From the NCBI GenBank assembly GCA_910585505.1, contig CAJUFF010000023.1, positions 1 through 25,032 of the forward strand: DNA of 25,032 nucleotides, in the 5' to 3' direction. A program made the position numbers and the translations under genes. The notes below the pieces were generated by a model. That model was not told the origin of the DNA. It worked only from the letters and a program-made list of their open reading frames with translations, and did no database searches. Positions 8,294 to 15,856 of this stretch are shown here, in pieces. Every line of letters starts with the position of its first letter. Position 1 is the stretch's first letter. This DNA comes from an uncultured Ruminiclostridium sp. (GTDB taxonomy: Bacteria; Bacillota; Clostridia; Oscillospirales; Ruminococcaceae).

Positions 8294-9058
8294 ATGAATA
8301 TCAAAAAAATCATTGCAGGCTGCGCGGCGTCGGCTTTAGCGGTTTCCGCTATGGCAGTTTCCGCTTTCGCAGTTGCGGACGGCGAAGCATACGTACAGTT
8401 TGCAGGCGGCGATTGGCTGGCTTCTTTCTATAACGATGGAAAAGAATATGCTTCTTACAACGACACCGTTAAAATCACCGGCAACGGCTCCTACAGCGTA
8501 ACACTTCACGCCGTAGCTTCCTTTACCGATGAGGAAACCGGTGAACCCACAACCTCGGAAGGCAGCACCGACTTGGCATTTGCAGCCCTTTCCGTTCCCA
8601 ATGGCGAAGTTCTCTTCCCCGGCATGATCATTACCATCGATTCTATTGAAGTTGACGGCACTGCGGTTGCTTTGAACGGCGTTCCTTACACTTCTTCCGA
8701 TGACAAAATCGAAACAAGAGTAAACCTTTACAACGAGTGGGTATCCGACCTTCCCGATGACGCCCGCACCGCTGACGGCGATCTTTCCAACGCCACTCCA
8801 ACCGCTCTCGGTAAATCCATCGGTGCTTGGAAAACAATGACCGTTAACTTCACTGTTTCCGGTATCGAAGCTTCTTCTGAGCCTACTACCGATGCTACTA
8901 CCGATGCCGCTACCGAAGCTCCTGCCGGCGATGCTAACAACGCTCCTTCCACTTCTGATAAGAACAACGCCGATACCGGTGTTGAAGGCGTAGCCGCTGT
9001 TGCAGGCGTAGCTATTATCGCTGCCGGCGCTATCATTATCGCTAAGAAGAGAAAGTAA
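8294..9058 (+). CDS. Secreted surface protein with sortase-type C-terminal tail
   Basis: This 254-residue protein has a classic signal peptide: positive MNIKK, a hydrophobic core, then cleavage near SAFA-VADGE. A compact, beta-rich extracellular domain follows (about 30-195, containing WLASFYNDGKEYASYNDTVKITG). A Thr/Ala/Glu/Pro-rich linker comes next (about 197-222). The C-terminus has an NADTG motif, a hydrophobic segment and a positive KKRK tail. The layout is that of a cell-wall sorting signal of the (N/S)PxTG type common in Clostridia, with Ala in place of Pro. It is probably anchored to wall or membrane. I do not recognise the globular domain. It has its own promoter and a strong terminator, so it is likely monocistronic. 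Its codon use favours C-ending codons and GCT, which suggests high expression. Confidence 0.85.
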   Translation: MNIKKIIAGCAASALAVSAMAVSAFAVADGEAYVQFAGGDWLASFYNDGKEYASYNDTVKITGNGSYSVTLHAVASFTDEETGEPTTSEGSTDLAFAALSVPNGEVLFPGMIITIDSIEVDGTAVALNGVPYTSSDDKIETRVNLYNEWVSDLPDDARTADGDLSNATPTALGKSIGAWKTMTVNFTVSGIEASSEPTTDATTDAATEAPAGDANNAPSTSDKNNADTGVEGVAAVAGVAIIAAGAIIIAKKRK

Positions 9059-9076
9059 GCTTCCTCAGTAAGCTTT

Positions 9077-9108
9077 AACAGCTTCCCGCTATGGGAGGCT
9101 GTTTTTTT
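9077..9108 (+). terminator. Rho-independent terminator of the surface protein gene
   Basis: An 11-bp stem (9077-9087 with 9093-9103, one G-U wobble) with a 5-nt loop is followed by a T run to 9108. Confidence 0.9.
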
Positions 9109-9155
9109 GTAAAAATATTTGTATTCCCCGAAACAAAATACCATTTGTTTTATAC

Positions 9156-9214
9156 TAATTCTCAATCATATTGTAGACAAAATTTCACAGGGTCTGCAAG
9201 ATGATTGAGAATTA
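9156..9214. repeat. Perfect 14-bp hairpin beside the IS630 remnant
   Basis: TAATTCTCAATCAT (9156-9169) pairs perfectly with 9201-9214. The flanks read TAC before and CACCCTAAGCCCTAGTA after, which resembles the layout of the double-hairpin repeats (TACC, stem-loop, ACCCnAAnCACTAAT). No matching second hairpin is present. It lies 32 bp beyond the stop codon of the transposase remnant, so it may instead be the end of that insertion sequence. Confidence 0.45.
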
Positions 9215-9246
9215 CACCCTAAGCCCTAGTACTCCAAAAAGTTTGT

Positions 9247-9402
9247 TTAATCAATAATAGGATAGAGCCTTTTCAATTTAATTCTTGCATCGGAAGCGGT
9301 AAATTGCCAATCAACTTTGGAATTGTTGGAATTTCGTTTTGTACACCAAGCTAAAACCTCAGCTTCAATTTTATCTTTATTAACCGTTAATAAAACCTCC
9401 AT
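9247..9402 (-). pseudogene. IS630-family transposase, C-terminal remnant
   Basis: Reading the minus strand, the last roughly 45 residues before the stop at 9247 include KIEAEVLAWCTKRN and SKVDWQFTASDARIKLKRLY. This is the characteristic C-terminus of IS630-type DDE transposases (a W-N/D-W-F-T-DAR-KL-LYP pattern). The frame stays open upstream to 9507, but that part does not look like transposase. No DDE catalytic domain is present, so only the 3' tail of an old insertion survives. Confidence 0.65.
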
Positions 9403-9462
9403 ATTTATTTCAATCCCGTAACGGCTTGGGAACCGATTATTTTCCGAATTACGTCGGAAAAT

Positions 9463-9519
9463 AAAAAAAGGCTCCTGTAAATCAAACCTCATCAATTTGA
9501 GGTGCAACTTACAGGCGCC
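9463..9519 (-). terminator. Terminator-like compound hairpin reading leftwards
   Basis: On the minus strand, GGCGCCTGTAA (9519-9509) pairs with TTACAGGAGCC (9480-9470) with one mismatch. An inner stem pairs 9503-9498 with 9491-9486. A run of seven T follows (9469-9463). It would end any transcript coming from the tRNA-Gln side. The 125 nt between it and 9645 contain further short hairpins, so a small RNA ending here is possible. Confidence 0.6.
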
Positions 9520-9644
9520 ATTTTTGCGTTTTTTAAATCATGTGCAAGCTGCACAAATTCAGCCGCAAAAATTTTGCATTGTAGGGTTCAAGTCCACTTT
9601 CGTGTCGAAAATATCTGTGGACCGCAAATCCTGTTTTCCACAAA

Positions 9645-9692
9645 ATATTATGCCCACAAATGGCTTTGTACAGCCGTTTGTGGGCATAATAT
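9645..9692 (-). terminator. 21-bp stem hairpin downstream of tRNA-Gln
   Basis: Positions 9645-9665 pair with 9672-9692 across 21 bp (one mismatch or wobble) around a 6-nt loop. It begins 19 nt past the tRNA 3' end on the minus strand and is followed there by TTTTG; on the plus strand CTTTTT follows. It probably terminates the tRNA transcript and may work in both directions. Confidence 0.7.
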
Positions 9693-9711
9693 CTTTTTGG
9701 TAACAATTAGT

Positions 9712-9787
9712 TGGTTGGGCTAGGTGGATTCGAACCACCGGAATGACGGAGTCAAAGTCCGTTGCCTTACCGCTTGGCTATAGCCCA
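9712..9787 (-). tRNA. tRNA-Gln (anticodon TTG)
   Basis: The minus strand folds as a cloverleaf. The acceptor TGGGCTA pairs with TAGCCCA. The D arm is GCC-AAGCGGTAA-GGC. The anticodon arm is ACGGA-CTTTGAC-TCCGT, with anticodon TTG (Gln, CAA/CAG by wobble). The T arm is GGTGG-TTCGAAT-CCACC. The discriminator is A and the 3' CCA is encoded. It is a single tRNA with its own promoter at 9886-9914. Confidence 0.97.
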
Positions 9788-9885
9788 ATTGTAAAAATCG
9801 TATTTTCCAAACAAAATCTCGCCGGTGAAATCCTTCAGCTTGGCCAAAACTCCGCTGATACCCAATTGCCGATCAGGACTAATCA

Positions 9886-9914
9886 ATTATATCATATTGT
9901 TATAAAAAATACAA
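9886..9914 (-). promoter_or_regulatory. Promoter of tRNA-Gln
   Basis: On the minus strand TTGTAT (9914-9909) and TATAAT (9891-9886) are 17 bp apart. Predicted initiation near 9880 leaves a leader of about 90 nt before the mature tRNA, removed presumably by RNase P. No gene is seen in that leader. Confidence 0.75.
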
Positions 9915-10025
9915 GCCCTTTTGAAAAAAAGGCAAAAATATATTTGAGGTTTTTGCGAATTTGACAATTTTATTTGATTTCTGTTGAACCGCAACAAAAA
10001 AATCAATAAACCTTTCATTTCCCCC

Positions 10026-10054
10026 TTGATTTTTTTTAAAAAATGAGTTATAAT
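10026..10054 (+). promoter_or_regulatory. Promoter of SRP RNA
   Basis: TTGATT (10026-10031) and TATAAT (10049-10054) have a 17-bp spacer. The stretch from 9915 to 10025 between this and the divergent tRNA promoter is AT-rich and holds nothing else that I recognise. Confidence 0.8.
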
Positions 10055-10117
10055 ATAAAACAACAATCTTTAATATGTAAAAATCATATTGCAAATACAG
10101 CGCGAAATGATTTTATG

Positions 10118-10251
10118 TTGAGCCTTTGATTACGGGCGCAGGAAGTCCTGCTCAAGGCGGTGCCGTGAACCATGTCAGGCGGGGAACCGAGCAGCATTAA
10201 GCGGATTTCCGACTGTGCGCGGGTAACCTGCCCCCGTAATGAGAGGCTCAA
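10118..10251 (+). ncRNA. ffs: Signal recognition particle RNA (small bacterial type)
   Basis: This is the RNA scaffold of the signal recognition particle that binds Ffh and targets nascent membrane proteins. The conserved domain IV hairpin is visible as GTCAGG at about 10174, the GGAA-type apical loop in CGGGGAACCG, and the AGCAGCA internal loop. The ends TTGAGCCT and AGGCTCAA pair, and TTACGGG pairs with CCCGTAA inside them. A T run (10259-10265) follows as terminator. At about 134 nt it is of the short type, without the Alu domain of the long B. subtilis scRNA. A leader hairpin (10080-10087 with 10107-10114) precedes it, so the 5' end is probably processed. Confidence 0.93.
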
Positions 10252-10309
10252 TATCTAATTTTTTTCTGATCGGAGAATCAATCCCCGCCGGAGAAAGGAG
10301 CCTGCCTAT

Positions 10310-12316
10310 ATGTATCTGGCGCTGTACAGAAAATACCGACCAAATAACTTTGACGACGTCATATCTCAAGAACATATTACCACAACATTGAAAAATCAGA
10401 TAGCCACAGGCCAGATAGCTCATGCTTACCTTTTTACGGGCACCAGAGGAACCGGAAAAACCTCTTGTGCAAAAATTATGGCAAAGGCGGTAAACTGTCT
10501 TTCTCCGATTAACGGAAACCCATGCGGAAGCTGCAAAGCCTGTAAGGCCATTGCCGAGGGAAGTACGGATATTATAGAAATAGACGCCGCCTCCAATAAC
10601 GGCGTTGACAGCATAAGACAGATTCGGGACGAGGTGATTTACACCCCCATCGACTGTAAATATAAGGTCTATATAATAGACGAGGTTCATATGCTGTCGG
10701 ATTCGGCATTCAACGCGCTCCTGAAAACCCTTGAGGAACCTCCTGAGCACGCGGTTTTCATACTGGCGACTACCGAATACTATAAAGTTCCCGCGACCAT
10801 ATTATCCAGATGTCAGCAGTTTCTGTTTTCCAAGATCGACCCCGAAGCGGCGAAAAAAAGGCTTCTTGAAGTGGCCGGAAAAGAAAATATAAAGCTTACG
10901 GAAAATGCCGCCGCTCTTATCGCGAGACTTTCCGACGGCGCAATGCGCGATGCGTGGTCGCTTTTGGATCAGTGCATATCAGCTGAAGGGGGCGCCGTGG
11001 ACGAGGAAGCGGTGCGAAAATGCGGAGGAGTCGCCGACAGCGGTTATCTGTTTTCCGTCTCCGAAGCGGCGGCAGCTCAAAATCCGGCCGATGCGCTTAA
11101 GCTGCTGGACGAGCTTATAACGAAGGGAAAAGATATTTCCCGATTTATAGAAGAGCTGACTCTTCATTACAGAAACCTTATGCTTACAAAATCGGTAGGC
11201 GCTGCTTTTGTGAAAGGCACCGATGAAGAGTTAAAACGTTATTCGGAACAGTGTAAAAAGCTTTCTTCCGACGAGATAATGCGACAGGTAGATCTTATAT
11301 CAGACAGCTTAGACAATATAAATCGAATGAAACAAACGGGTCAAGGGCGGCTTTTGACGGAACAGCTTCTGATAAGGCTTTGCTCTCCGCGCCTTTCCAA
11401 TGACTCCTCATCTTTGGCCGCTCGGTTAGGTGCGTTGGAAAATCGTCTGAACAATCTTTATGCCTCCGATTTAGTGAAGCACACCGACAATCCGGAAAGG
11501 ACTTCGGATATTTCGGCAGCGTCGACGAGTATCCCGGATAAGCCCGAAACTGCTTCCGCACCCTATTCTGTTTCTCCCTCCGAAGGGACAAGCGGTGAAT
11601 CCGACAAAAACACGAACGCTCTTGATACGCTCCCCTTAGATATAGACGGTATTCCTTTTCCGGAGCCGCCCCCCGATATAGGTTATGAATACGTTCCTTT
11701 TATCGACGCGCCCTCATCCTCCCCAATCCCGGTTACCGTCTCTGTTTCCGATTCCGGAGCATTGACTCGGCCTGAGTCGAGTGAATATTTGAAAACGGAA
11801 CCGCCCGCTCACGATAAAACGGATGTAAACCGTGCCAAGGAAAAATCCTATACGGAAGAACCCGAAAATAACACCGATGCCGAAAAAAGTGCCCCAAAAG
11901 AAAAACGGGAAGAAGAGAACGTCCCGGCAAGTCCGAAGAGCGCCGAAAAATCGGAAAGCTTACCGATTCCCGAAAGCGACATGGAGCTTCCCGCAGACTG
12001 TAAGCCTTTGGCGCAGTGGGAGGATATAACGGCGCAGCTTCCGGCATCCTCAAGAAATATTTTAAAAAACGTCAAAGCCTATTTGTACGGCGGAAAAATA
12101 TATGTGGAATCCACTCCATCTTCGCTTTCCATGATGAAAAGCGGAAGACGCGCGGCGAAGCTGAGAGACGCGGTTCATTTGGTAATGGGCGGAAAGCTTG
12201 ATATATTTACCCTTCCCGAAAAGGTTTATAAAGAGGATATAAAAGAAGATTTGATTACTCCTTTTTTAGACCGCGCCAGAGAAATGGGTATTGAAGTGAC
12301 TGTCAAGGACAAATAA
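10310..12316 (+). CDS. dnaX: DNA polymerase III subunit gamma/tau
   Basis: This 668-residue protein is the clamp-loader ATPase that organises the replisome and loads the beta clamp. It shows Walker A GTRGTGKT (residues 44-51), a zinc site of four cysteines (C63, C72, C75, C78), Walker B DEVH (124-127) and an SRC arginine-finger motif (166-168). Domain III follows to about residue 360. A long Pro/Ser/Glu-rich, probably disordered linker (about 380-560) makes it longer than the usual 550 or so residues. A folded C-terminal tau domain (about 565-668) ends it. The ribosome site GGAG (10297-10300) fits ATG 10310. The order SRP RNA, dnaX, ybaB, recR is common in Firmicutes. The A7 run at 10855-10861 lies in the ATPase domain and is not a sensible gamma frameshift site. 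Confidence 0.98.
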   Translation: MYLALYRKYRPNNFDDVISQEHITTTLKNQIATGQIAHAYLFTGTRGTGKTSCAKIMAKAVNCLSPINGNPCGSCKACKAIAEGSTDIIEIDAASNNGVDSIRQIRDEVIYTPIDCKYKVYIIDEVHMLSDSAFNALLKTLEEPPEHAVFILATTEYYKVPATILSRCQQFLFSKIDPEAAKKRLLEVAGKENIKLTENAAALIARLSDGAMRDAWSLLDQCISAEGGAVDEEAVRKCGGVADSGYLFSVSEAAAAQNPADALKLLDELITKGKDISRFIEELTLHYRNLMLTKSVGAAFVKGTDEELKRYSEQCKKLSSDEIMRQVDLISDSLDNINRMKQTGQGRLLTEQLLIRLCSPRLSNDSSSLAARLGALENRLNNLYASDLVKHTDNPERTSDISAASTSIPDKPETASAPYSVSPSEGTSGESDKNTNALDTLPLDIDGIPFPEPPPDIGYEYVPFIDAPSSSPIPVTVSVSDSGALTRPESSEYLKTEPPAHDKTDVNRAKEKSYTEEPENNTDAEKSAPKEKREEENVPASPKSAEKSESLPIPESDMELPADCKPLAQWEDITAQLPASSRNILKNVKAYLYGGKIYVESTPSSLSMMKSGRRAAKLRDAVHLVMGGKLDIFTLPEKVYKEDIKEDLITPFLDRAREMGIEVTVKDK

Positions 12317-12323
12317 TTTATAC

Positions 12324-12445
12324 CAGTCTTTAATCCGGACTTGATTAAAGATTGTACCCGAATCACTAATCCGACAGTTTTAAAAGAGATTAGTATAAGC
12401 ACTGATTTTTGATCATCCATATTATTTGTCCATACCTTGATCAAA
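12324..12445. repeat. Double-hairpin intergenic repeat, copy C (longest)
   Basis: Hairpin 1 pairs 12324-12335 with 12343-12354 (12 bp, one G-U). The linker TACCCGAATC follows. Hairpin 2 pairs ACTAATC (12365-12371) with GATTAGT (12388-12394). A third stem pairs TTTGATC (12408-12414) with GATCAAA (12439-12445). The second and third modules both start with CACTAAT/CACTGAT, 36 bp apart. The repeat separates dnaX from ybaB, which are normally close, so it has probably been inserted into the operon. Confidence 0.7.
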
Positions 12446-12460
12446 GAAACCCTAATAACC

Positions 12461-12512
12461 GCTGCCGGATGTCCCACGCTGAAACCGGGAATTGCTTCGC
12501 AATTCCGGCAGC
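12461..12512 (+). promoter_or_regulatory. GC-rich hairpin in the ybaB leader
   Basis: GCTGCCGGA (12461-12469) pairs perfectly with TCCGGCAGC (12504-12512). Inside, GGAATTGC (12488-12495) can pair with GCAATTCC (12499-12506), partly competing for the same bases. There is no T run, so it is not a standard terminator. A processing or attenuation role between dnaX and ybaB is possible. Confidence 0.45.
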
Positions 12513-12561
12513 TTGTTTAAGCTACGATTTAAAAACAATTATTACAAAAGGAGACTAAAAC

Positions 12562-12912
12562 ATGAAAGCAAGATTACCGGCTGAATACCAGAACAAAGGC
12601 GCCGCCAATATGAATCAGATGATAAAGCAGGCGCAGAAAATGCAGGACGATATCGCTGCGGTGCAGGAAAAACTCGACGAGACGGAATTTTCCGTTTCTG
12701 CGGGTGGCGGAATGATAGAACTTACCATGACCGGGGGAAAGGTGCTTAAATCCGTTAAACTGAATCCCGACTGCATAGACAAGGACAACCCCGAAGATCT
12801 GGAGGATATAATCATAGCGGGAGTAAACGCAATGCTCCAGAAGGTGGAAGAGGAGTCCACCAAGGAAATGGAAAAGGTAACGGGCGGATTAAGTATGCCC
12901 GGCCTATTTTAA
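12562..12912 (+). CDS. ybaB: YbaB/EbfC family nucleoid-associated protein
   Basis: This 116-residue protein is of the small dimeric DNA-binding YbaB/EbfC family. Matches are the NMNQMIKQAQKMQDDIAAVQEKL helix near the N-terminus, the GMIELTMTGGKVLKSVKLNP beta strands, and a C-terminal helical part ending MPGLF. The family binds DNA as tweezer-like dimers and travels with recR. ATG 12562 has the strong site AAAAGGAG; the N-terminal 15 residues before MNQM are somewhat longer than in some homologues. The recR start lies 6 bp downstream. Confidence 0.95.
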   Translation: MKARLPAEYQNKGAANMNQMIKQAQKMQDDIAAVQEKLDETEFSVSAGGGMIELTMTGGKVLKSVKLNPDCIDKDNPEDLEDIIIAGVNAMLQKVEEESTKEMEKVTGGLSMPGLF

Positions 12913-12918
12913 ATCGCC

Positions 12919-13518
12919 ATGGCGGAATACACCCCTCTGCCCCTGCTTATAGTTTCCGAGCAGTTGGCCAAGCTCCCCGGAATCGGAATGAAAAGCGCGG
13001 GCAGACTTGCCTATCATATATTGAATATGCCGGTTGAACAGGTGGAAGAATTTTCACAAGCTATTTTAAAGGCGAGAAAATCGGTGAATTTCTGTAAAAC
13101 CTGTCAGAATTTTACCGAAGCAGATATCTGTTCCATCTGTTCCGATGAAAGGCGGGATCAAAAAACCGTATGTGTGGTGGAATCCCCCAAGGACGTTTCC
13201 GCTTTTGAAAGGGCGGGAGGCTTCGACGGCGTTTATCATGTGCTGCACGGACTTCTGTCACCCGCCGACGGAGTAACCCCCGACGATATACGTATAAGAG
13301 AGCTTATGACAAGGTTAGGCGGAGACGTGGAGGAGGTTATTATGGCAACAAACCCCACAATAGAAGGCGAAACCACCGCCTCTTATATAAGCCGCCTCAT
13401 AAAACCCTTAGGGGTAAAGGTGACAAGACTCGCCTACGGTCTTCCCGCCGGCAGCAGTCTCGAATACGCCGATGAAGTAACCCTTCAGAGGGCGCTTGAA
13501 AACCGCAACTTAATATAA
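12919..13518 (+). CDS. recR: Recombination mediator protein RecR
   Basis: This 199-residue protein acts with RecF/RecO to load RecA on gapped DNA. It has the N-terminal helix-hairpin-helix LPGIGMKSAGRLAYHIL (19-35), a four-cysteine zinc finger (C59, C62, C71, C74), a Toprim domain (VVESPKDVSAFERAG and EVIMATNPTIEGETTASYI) and the C-terminal Walker-B-like LAYGLPAGSSLEYADEVTL. Length and motifs are standard. No clear ribosome site is seen before ATG 12919, which follows the ybaB stop after 6 bp, so translational coupling is likely. guaB starts 16 bp after its stop. Confidence 0.98.
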   Translation: MAEYTPLPLLIVSEQLAKLPGIGMKSAGRLAYHILNMPVEQVEEFSQAILKARKSVNFCKTCQNFTEADICSICSDERRDQKTVCVVESPKDVSAFERAGGFDGVYHVLHGLLSPADGVTPDDIRIRELMTRLGGDVEEVIMATNPTIEGETTASYISRLIKPLGVKVTRLAYGLPAGSSLEYADEVTLQRALENRNLI

Positions 13519-13534
13519 CCGAAAGGAGCAATTT

Positions 13535-15037
13535 ATGGCTAAAATCTATTCCGAACCTTCCCATACTTTCGGGGAGTACCTGCTCGTTCCCGGATACAGC
13601 TCCGATAAATGCGTACCCGCGAACGTATCCCTTAAAACCCCCGTAGTCAAATTCAGAAAAGGGGAGGAATCCGCCATCACCATGAATATTCCTCTTGTTT
13701 CCGCTATAATGCAGTCGGTATCCGACGATAAAATGGCAGTAGCGCTGGCCAAAGAGGGAGGAATAAGCTTTATTTACGGCAACCAGTCCGTTGAATCCGA
13801 AGCGGAGATGGTAAAGAAGGTAAAGACCCATAAGGCGGGATATGTAAAAAGCGACAGCAATTTAAGCCCCGAAATGACTCTTCAGGACGTACTGGAGCTT
13901 AAAGCAAAAACAGGTCATTCCACCATGCCCGTAACCGAAGACGGCACCTGCGGCAGCAAGCTTGTGGGCATCGTAACCGGAAGGGATTACCGTATCTCCA
14001 GAATGGCGACGAGCGTTAAGGTAAAAGAATTTATGACCCCGTTTGAGAAGCTGATAACCGCTCCGGAGGGCACCACTTTAAAGGAAGCCAACGATATAAT
14101 ATGGGATCACAAGCTTAATTCGCTGCCCATAATAGACGGAGAGGGAAAGCTTTTATATCTGGTTTTCCGCAAGGATTACGAAAGCCATAAAACTAATCAG
14201 AACGAACTTCTGGACAAGGCAAAACGCTATGTGGTGGGTGCGGGAATCAATACCCGCGATTACGCCGAACGTGTTCCCGCTTTGGTTGAGGCGGGAGCGG
14301 ACGTACTTTGTATAGACAGCTCCGAGGGTTACTCCGACTGGCAGAAATTTACCATAGCTTGGATAAGAGAGCGCTACGGCGACAGCGTTAAGGTAGGCGC
14401 CGGCAACGTTGTCAGCAAAGAGGGATTCCGTTTTCTTGCCGACTGCGGAGCCGACTTCGTAAAGGTGGGTATAGGCGGCGGTTCCATCTGTATCACAAGA
14501 GAGCAGAAGGGCATAGGAAGAGGTCAGGCCACCGCTCTTATAGAGGTGTGCGAAGAGAGAGACCGCTATTTTGAGGAGACCGGCGTATACATACCCGTAT
14601 GCAGCGACGGCGGTATAGTTCACGACTATCACATAACCCTCGCTTTGGCTATGGGCGCGGATTTCATAATGTTGGGAAGATATTTCAGCCGCTTTGACGA
14701 ATCTCCCACGGACAAGATAATGCTTAACGGCACATATGTGAAGGAATACTGGGGTGAAGGCTCAAACCGTGCCAGAAACTGGCAGCGCTACGATATGGGC
14801 GGCGATAATAAGTTGTCCTTTGAAGAGGGAGTGGACAGCTATGTTCCTTATGCGGGAAGCCTGAAAGATAACGTTACCCGCACGCTTGCAAAGGTTCGCT
14901 CCACTATGTGCAACTGCGGCTGTCTTTCCATTCCCGAATTACAGGAAAAATCGGTGCTCACATTGGTTTCTTCCACAAGTATTGTGGAAGGCGGATCGCA
15001 CGACGTCATTCTGAAGGACAGTCAGTCGAGAAATTAG
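13535..15037 (+). CDS. guaB: IMP dehydrogenase, parabasalid (T. foetus)-like type
   Basis: This 500-residue enzyme oxidises IMP to XMP with NAD+, the committed step of guanine nucleotide synthesis. It has a TIM-barrel catalytic domain with a CBS pair inserted at about 105-215. The catalytic loop GIGGGSICITR places the cysteine at residue 319. The catalytic Asp is D261 and the flap dyad is R418-Y419 in NWQRYD. From memory, these numbers and most of the surrounding sequence match Tritrichomonas foetus IMPDH, whose gene is thought to be of bacterial origin. The usual bacterial loop is GIGPGSICTTR, so GGGSICITR is distinctive. The ribosome site GAAAGGAG fits ATG 13535. It is the last gene of the dnaX-ybaB-recR run, and a perfect terminator follows at 15227. 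Confidence 0.96.
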   Translation: MAKIYSEPSHTFGEYLLVPGYSSDKCVPANVSLKTPVVKFRKGEESAITMNIPLVSAIMQSVSDDKMAVALAKEGGISFIYGNQSVESEAEMVKKVKTHKAGYVKSDSNLSPEMTLQDVLELKAKTGHSTMPVTEDGTCGSKLVGIVTGRDYRISRMATSVKVKEFMTPFEKLITAPEGTTLKEANDIIWDHKLNSLPIIDGEGKLLYLVFRKDYESHKTNQNELLDKAKRYVVGAGINTRDYAERVPALVEAGADVLCIDSSEGYSDWQKFTIAWIRERYGDSVKVGAGNVVSKEGFRFLADCGADFVKVGIGGGSICITREQKGIGRGQATALIEVCEERDRYFEETGVYIPVCSDGGIVHDYHITLALAMGADFIMLGRYFSRFDESPTDKIMLNGTYVKEYWGEGSNRARNWQRYDMGGDNKLSFEEGVDSYVPYAGSLKDNVTRTLAKVRSTMCNCGCLSIPELQEKSVLTLVSSTSIVEGGSHDVILKDSQSRN

Positions 15038-15156
15038 TCTTTTGTCATTCGTTTTAACCTGACCAAAGATTAGTTTAAAATCCGTTTTTACAAAAATTGC
15101 GTATAGTTTAAATTGGGCTGTATGCATTAAAAATTCAAAGAATTTATATATTTCAT

Positions 15157-15191
15157 TTTCGCTTGCCTTTTCAGTACAAAGGTAAGCGAAA
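15157..15191. repeat. 14-bp inverted repeat between guaB and rubrerythrin
   Basis: TTTCGCTTGCCTTT (15157-15170) pairs with 15178-15191 around a 7-nt loop, with one wobble. It has no T run and may assist termination between the two convergent genes. Confidence 0.5.
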
Positions 15192-15226
15192 TTATTATAT
15201 TCTGTCAATATATTATATTGCATTGA

Positions 15227-15276
15227 AAATTTCCGTCCACACTTTTCGGAGTGGACGGAAATTTCGATATTTTTTT
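15227..15276 (+). terminator. Terminator after guaB
   Basis: A perfect 14-bp stem (15227-15240 with 15251-15264) and a 10-nt loop are followed by TTTTTTT (15270-15276) on the plus strand. The A/T-rich arm may also stop rubrerythrin transcripts arriving from the right. Confidence 0.88.
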
Positions 15277-15319
15277 AAAGTTGTATTATTTGCAGCTTTT
15301 AGTCTTCTGAGAAAAATAA

Positions 15320-15856
15320 TCAATAGTTCTCCGCCATAATCTGAAAATAGCTCTGTGGGTGATTGCAGACGGGGCAAACTTCGGGAGCCTTGGTTCCTAC
15401 AACTATGTGTCCGCAGTTTCTGCACTCCCAGACCTTAACCTCGCTCTTCTCAAACACCGCCGCCGTCTCCACGTTTTTAAGCAGTGCACGGTATCTTTCC
15501 TCGTGGCGCTTCTCAATCTCGCCCACGGCACGGAATTTTTCCGCCAACTCCGGAAAACCTTCTTTCTCGGCGGTTTTTGCGAAGTCCTCGTACATATCCG
15601 TCCACTCGTAGTTTTCACCGTCGGCAGCCGAAGCAAGATTTGCCTTGGTATCACCTATGCCCTGCAATTCCTTAAACCACATTTTGGCGTGTTCTTTTTC
15701 ATTATCCGCCGTTTTGAGGAAAATAGAGGAAATCTGTTCATAACCCTCTTTTTTTGCTACCGATGCGAAGTATGTATACTTGTTTCTAGCCTGCGATTCG
15801 CCGGCAAACGCCGCCTCAAGATTCTTTTCCGTTTGTGTGCCCGAATATTTACTCAT
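15320..15856 (-). CDS. Rubrerythrin
   Basis: This 178-residue protein reduces hydrogen peroxide in anaerobes. The N-terminal four-helix bundle carries the diiron ligands (E20, E53, H56 in DNEKEHAK; E97; E115 and H118 in EIEKRHEE). The C-terminal rubredoxin domain has CRNCG (C145, C148) and CPVC (C161, C164) for the iron-sulfur-type FeS4 centre. The ATG overlaps the stop of the cytidylyltransferase gene by 4 nt (ATGA), and its ribosome site AAAGGAG lies inside that gene, so it is translationally coupled. Rubrerythrin is usually alone or with other oxidative stress genes; this operon context is unusual. Confidence 0.97.
   Translation of the reverse strand: MSKYSGTQTEKNLEAAFAGESQARNKYTYFASVAKKEGYEQISSIFLKTADNEKEHAKMWFKELQGIGDTKANLASAADGENYEWTDMYEDFAKTAEKEGFPELAEKFRAVGEIEKRHEERYRALLKNVETAAVFEKSEVKVWECRNCGHIVVGTKAPEVCPVCNHPQSYFQIMAENY

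Noticed and set aside
9575..9600. GGGTTCAAGTCC resembling a tRNA T-loop
   Set aside because: The flanking bases do not pair as a T stem and no other tRNA arms are present.
10175..10750. Minus-strand open frame of 191 codons across SRP RNA and dnaX
   Set aside because: It overlaps a structured RNA and the conserved dnaX ATPase domain.
10855..10861. A7 run in dnaX as a programmed frameshift site for gamma
   Set aside because: It lies in the ATPase domain; a frameshift there would remove domain III, unlike known gamma production sites.
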